A stretch of DNA of 7,343 bases from Clostridia bacterium (lineage in GTDB: Bacteria > Bacillota > Clostridia > Christensenellales > Borkfalkiaceae): the NCBI GenBank assembly GCA_017620875.1, contig JAGAUH010000231.1, positions 1 through 7,343 on the forward strand, in the 5' to 3' direction. A program made the position numbers and the translations under genes. The notes under the pieces were generated by a model. That model searched no databases. It had not been told where the DNA came from and was given only the letters and a program-made list of their open reading frames with translations. Shown here piece after piece: positions 5,532 through 7,343 of this stretch (position 1 is its first letter; each line of letters opens with the position of its first letter).

Positions 5532-7343
5532 AACGGCAGAAACTCAAATCCCGTAGCTTCTAATCCTAGTAGTGCTACGAGTAGTTCTAGTCAAGAAGAT
5601 TCTTCTAGCAGTTTGAGTTCTAGTAAAGAGCAAACAAGTTTTTCTAGTCAAGAAAGTTCTAGCATTTCTTCTGGCCAAGAAGAATCTAGTTCTTCTAGCA
5701 AGCCAAGCAGTAGCAATTCTTCTAGCGAACAAAGTAGTAGTTCTTTGGTAGAAATCTATTACAAAATAACCTTTAACCTAAACGAAGGTAGCGGGGCTAC
5801 ACCTAACGTAGAAGATAAAAAAGTAGGGGATACTTTTACTATACCTACTGCAGAACTTTCTAAAGAAAATTGCATTTTCGAAGGTTGGGCTTATGGTGGG
5901 GATATTTTCGTTGCAGGGCAAGAGTTTACAATGCCTGCTAGTAACGTAGAATTCGTTGCCGTATGGACGCAAACGTATTCCGTTATATTTAACAAAGGCG
6001 ACGCTAGTGGAACTGCGCCTACTTTAGAATATAAAAAACAAGGTGATACGTTTACGATACCGTCTACTAGTTTGTATAAAGAGTGGCACGAGTTTGTTGG
6101 TTGGCAATATAACGAGATTATTTATAAAATTGGCGATACTTTTACAATGCCAAATAGCAACGTAGAATTTATTGCCATATTTAACTCTCTAGTTCCCGGT
6201 CAAGTATCTTTTAGTCAAGACGTATATTATTACAACAGACTTGGCGGATTAGATTTAGAGTTACCTATTAGTTTAAACGGGGCAACTATATACTACGTTA
6301 AAGTAGACGGCGAAATTATTCCGTCTGACAGTTTTAGTTATGATCAAGAAAGGCAAACTTTAGTTTTAAAAGAAGATTACGCATTATCTCTAGCAGACGG
6401 CGACCACGAAATTAAACCTATAACCGATTCTGGTTTATATACGCCACCAACTTGTAAAGTCGTTTGTCGTAACTCTATTGCAACTCAAATTACGAGTAGT
6501 AACGTGGGTAACGCTTTATACGGATTAGAAAGGGCAGTAGGATTTAGTTTTGATTTTAACGGAACTTACGTTAAGAGTTTAAAAATAGGTTCTACCGTAG
6601 TTTCTTCCGACGACTATTGGCAAAGCGGTAATATGGTTTATATTAGCAACGAACTAATTAGTAAATACTTAGGGGAATTGACTTTAACTTTAAGGCTTTC
6701 TAACAACGACGTTTATACTTTAAAAACCTATTCTAACGTGATTTTTACAAGTGATTACGACGTAACTACTATACATAATACCACTCAATCTAATATAGGG
6801 CACAATCCACTATATCAATATTACGATAACGTATCTATAGTAAACGCGCCTACTCAATACGGATTTAGTAAAGGTAGAGTTTTAAAAATTACGCCTAGCA
6901 CGGTAGAAGGCATTACTTACGATTGCTATGGATATTTAACTTTAAAAGGACCTAGTTGTTCTTATATGTGGTACAACGTAGGATATACTTCTGGTAAATA
7001 TTACGCAATATCTTTCGATTACGCTACCGAAGGAACTACAAGGGGAGATTTAGTGTTTAGAACGGAAAATTCTTCTTGGAGTCAAAACTTGTTACTAGGT
7101 TCTGTAAATGATGGTAAAGTACGTCGTTTCTCTACTATTCTTAGTGGGGATACTATAGGTTACGGTACTATTTTATGGGCTAAGTTTGTTGGCGGTGGCG
7201 GAAACGTTTATATCGACAATATTAAAATAACCGAACTTGGCACAACCACTTCGGTTACAAAAGTTTCTAATTATAATGGGGAAGGCAATTACACCTTTAC
7301 TTTAAACAACAACGGATTTGTATACGACGTATTAATCGACGGA
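5466..7343 (+). CDS. Stalked surface lipoprotein with InlB-type repeats and CBM-like modules, 3'-truncated by the window
   Basis: The frame is open from the ATG at 5466 to the last base, 626 codons with no stop, so the C-terminus lies outside. Residues 1-22 are a lipoprotein signal peptide: KK at 2-3, a hydrophobic core at 5-19, and a V-T-A-C lipobox with Cys22 as the lipidated residue. Residues 27-93 are a serine-rich stalk. Residues 99-167 and 171-239 are two Listeria-Bacteroides (InlB B-type) repeats. Residues 246-333 look like an X2/Ig-like domain. Residues 339-591 are the same bipartite Ig plus jelly-roll module found three times in the large protein upstream, and from about 593 another Ig-like half begins. 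The protein should be anchored on the outer face of the cytoplasmic membrane, with the stalk crossing the wall and the modules displayed outside. A glycan-binding role is inferred from the jelly-roll landmarks. No catalytic domain is visible yet. It has its own promoter and is divergent from the ArsR-type regulator. Confidence 0.93.
   Translation, partial: MKKSILLFLLALLFALCAVTACNGRNSNPVASNPSSATSSSSQEDSSSSLSSSKEQTSFSSQESSSISSGQEESSSSSKPSSSNSSSEQSSSSLVEIYYKITFNLNEGSGATPNVEDKKVGDTFTIPTAELSKENCIFEGWAYGGDIFVAGQEFTMPASNVEFVAVWTQTYSVIFNKGDASGTAPTLEYKKQGDTFTIPSTSLYKEWHEFVGWQYNEIIYKIGDTFTMPNSNVEFIAIFNSLVPGQVSFSQDVYYYNRLGGLDLELPISLNGATIYYVKVDGEIIPSDSFSYDQERQTLVLKEDYALSLADGDHEIKPITDSGLYTPPTCKVVCRNSIATQITSSNVGNALYGLERAVGFSFDFNGTYVKSLKIGSTVVSSDDYWQSGNMVYISNELISKYLGELTLTLRLSNNDVYTLKTYSNVIFTSDYDVTTIHNTTQSNIGHNPLYQYYDNVSIVNAPTQYGFSKGRVLKITPSTVEGITYDCYGYLTLKGPSCSYMWYNVGYTSGKYYAISFDYATEGTTRGDLVFRTENSSWSQNLLLGSVNDGKVRRFSTILSGDTIGYGTILWAKFVGGGGNVYIDNIKITELGTTTSVTKVSNYNGEGNYTFTLNNNGFVYDVLIDG
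5544..5744 (+). repeat. Serine-rich low-complexity stalk (residues 27-93)
   Basis: By hand count, about 36 of residues 35-93 are serine, interspersed with Gln-Glu, Lys and Pro. It directly follows the lipidated Cys, the usual place for a wall-spanning linker in Gram-positive lipoproteins. At DNA level it is built of mixed AGT, TCT and AGC codons, and TCTAGTCAAGAA occurs twice, 57 bp apart (5586 and 5643). That suggests growth by slippage or duplication followed by synonymous drift. O-glycosylation is possible but cannot be seen. Confidence 0.9.
5760..6182 (+). repeat. Two tandem Listeria-Bacteroides (InlB B-type) repeats (residues 99-167 and 171-239)
   Basis: Repeat 1 runs from YKITFNLNEGSG through VGDTFTIP, FEGWAYGG and FTMPASNVEFVAVW. 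Repeat 2 runs from YSVIFNKGDASG through QGDTFTIP, FVGWQYN and FTMPNSNVEFIAIF. The order 'y.V.Fn..g / G.t...p / F.GW / ytMp..dv...A.w' is diagnostic for this family. The repeats act as rigid beta spacers or weak adhesive domains on surface proteins. Confidence 0.92.
6201..6464 (+). other. X2/Ig-like domain (residues 246-333)
   Basis: The sequence LELPISLNGATIYYVKVDG, then IIPSDSFSYD, QTLVLKEDYALSLADGDHEI resembles X2-type Ig modules. Their pattern is 'di.v.l...G..l.gi..g...l..g.dY.....vtI...yL..l..G...l'. X2 modules sit beside carbohydrate-binding modules in many clostridial proteins. It also resembles the Ig-like half of the adjacent bipartite module, so it may be an extra half-copy. Confidence 0.55.
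6480..7238 (+). repeat. Bipartite module copy D in the lipoprotein (residues 339-591)
   Basis: The Ig-like half has VGFSFDFNGTYVKSLKIGS, then ELISKYLGELTLTLRLSNND. The junction is IFTSDYDVTT (426-435). The jelly-roll half has YGYLTL, W502-Y503 at the place of the aromatic pair, SFDY (516-519) and the closing strand YIDNIKIT (582-589). The junction-to-closing distance of about 154 residues matches copies B and C of the upstream protein. The Ig half is shorter because an insertion present in copies A-C is missing. Confidence 0.75.

Noticed and set aside
5315..5533. Minus-strand open frame across the divergent promoter region
   Set aside because: It overlaps both promoters, the palindrome and the lipoprotein signal peptide, and has no credible translation start.
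5544..5972. Minus-strand open frames opposite the lipoprotein gene (5544-5732 and 5778-5972)
   Set aside because: They are antisense shadows. The first is an Arg/Thr-rich read of the serine tract in another frame, and neither has a ribosome binding site or a recognisable domain.
1..7343. CRISPR array, tRNA/rRNA genes, transposase or prophage genes
   Set aside because: I saw no direct-repeat/spacer pattern, cloverleaf, rRNA-like segment or transposase/integrase motif on either strand. The repeats present are protein-level modules.

Overview
The window comes from a low-G+C bacterium. It has Bacillota-like gene architecture: strong AAAGGAG ribosome binding sites, SigA-type promoters, a type II (lipobox) lipoprotein signal peptide, MucBP/InlB-type surface repeats, TAA stops and TGG for tryptophan. 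Long Ser/Thr/Asn-rich, beta-rich secreted proteins of this kind are typical of uncultured gut Clostridia-like or Bacilli-like lineages. The exact taxon cannot be read from the sequence.

There are three genes. (1) Positions 1-4164 (+) hold the 3' part of a very large mosaic surface/secreted protein whose start lies left of the window; 1387 codons are visible. In order it shows an unrecognised beta-rich region, a MucBP-like repeat, a divergent InlB-type repeat, a LamG/concanavalin-like beta-sandwich, and three tandem modules of about 275-290 residues. Each module pairs an Ig/X2-like half with a jelly-roll half resembling carbohydrate-binding modules. (2) Positions 4321-5304 (-) hold a complete 327-residue regulator: an ArsR-type winged helix fused to a C-terminal domain of about 200 residues, resembling the family I know as COG4189. 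(3) Positions 5466-7343 (+) hold the first 626 codons of a lipoprotein that runs off the right edge. It has a lipobox signal peptide, a serine-rich stalk, two Listeria-Bacteroides (InlB B-type) repeats, an X2-like domain, a fourth copy of the bipartite module, and the start of what looks like a fifth.

Between genes 1 and 2, which converge, lie two intrinsic terminators, one symmetric enough to serve both strands. Between genes 2 and 3, which diverge, 161 bp hold back-to-back extended -10 promoters. Inverted repeats built from the heptamer ATTGTAA/TTACAAT overlap or flank them; these are good candidate operators for the regulator.

The inferred system is a cell-surface polysaccharide- or host-glycan-binding apparatus, one part a lipid-anchored stalked protein and the other a giant adhesin-like protein built from the same module. 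It would be controlled by an adjacent ArsR-type regulator whose own C-terminal domain may sense a ligand. No catalytic domain is visible, so binding or adhesion is better supported than degradation. The module homology is seen directly; the glycan ligand and the regulatory link are inference.
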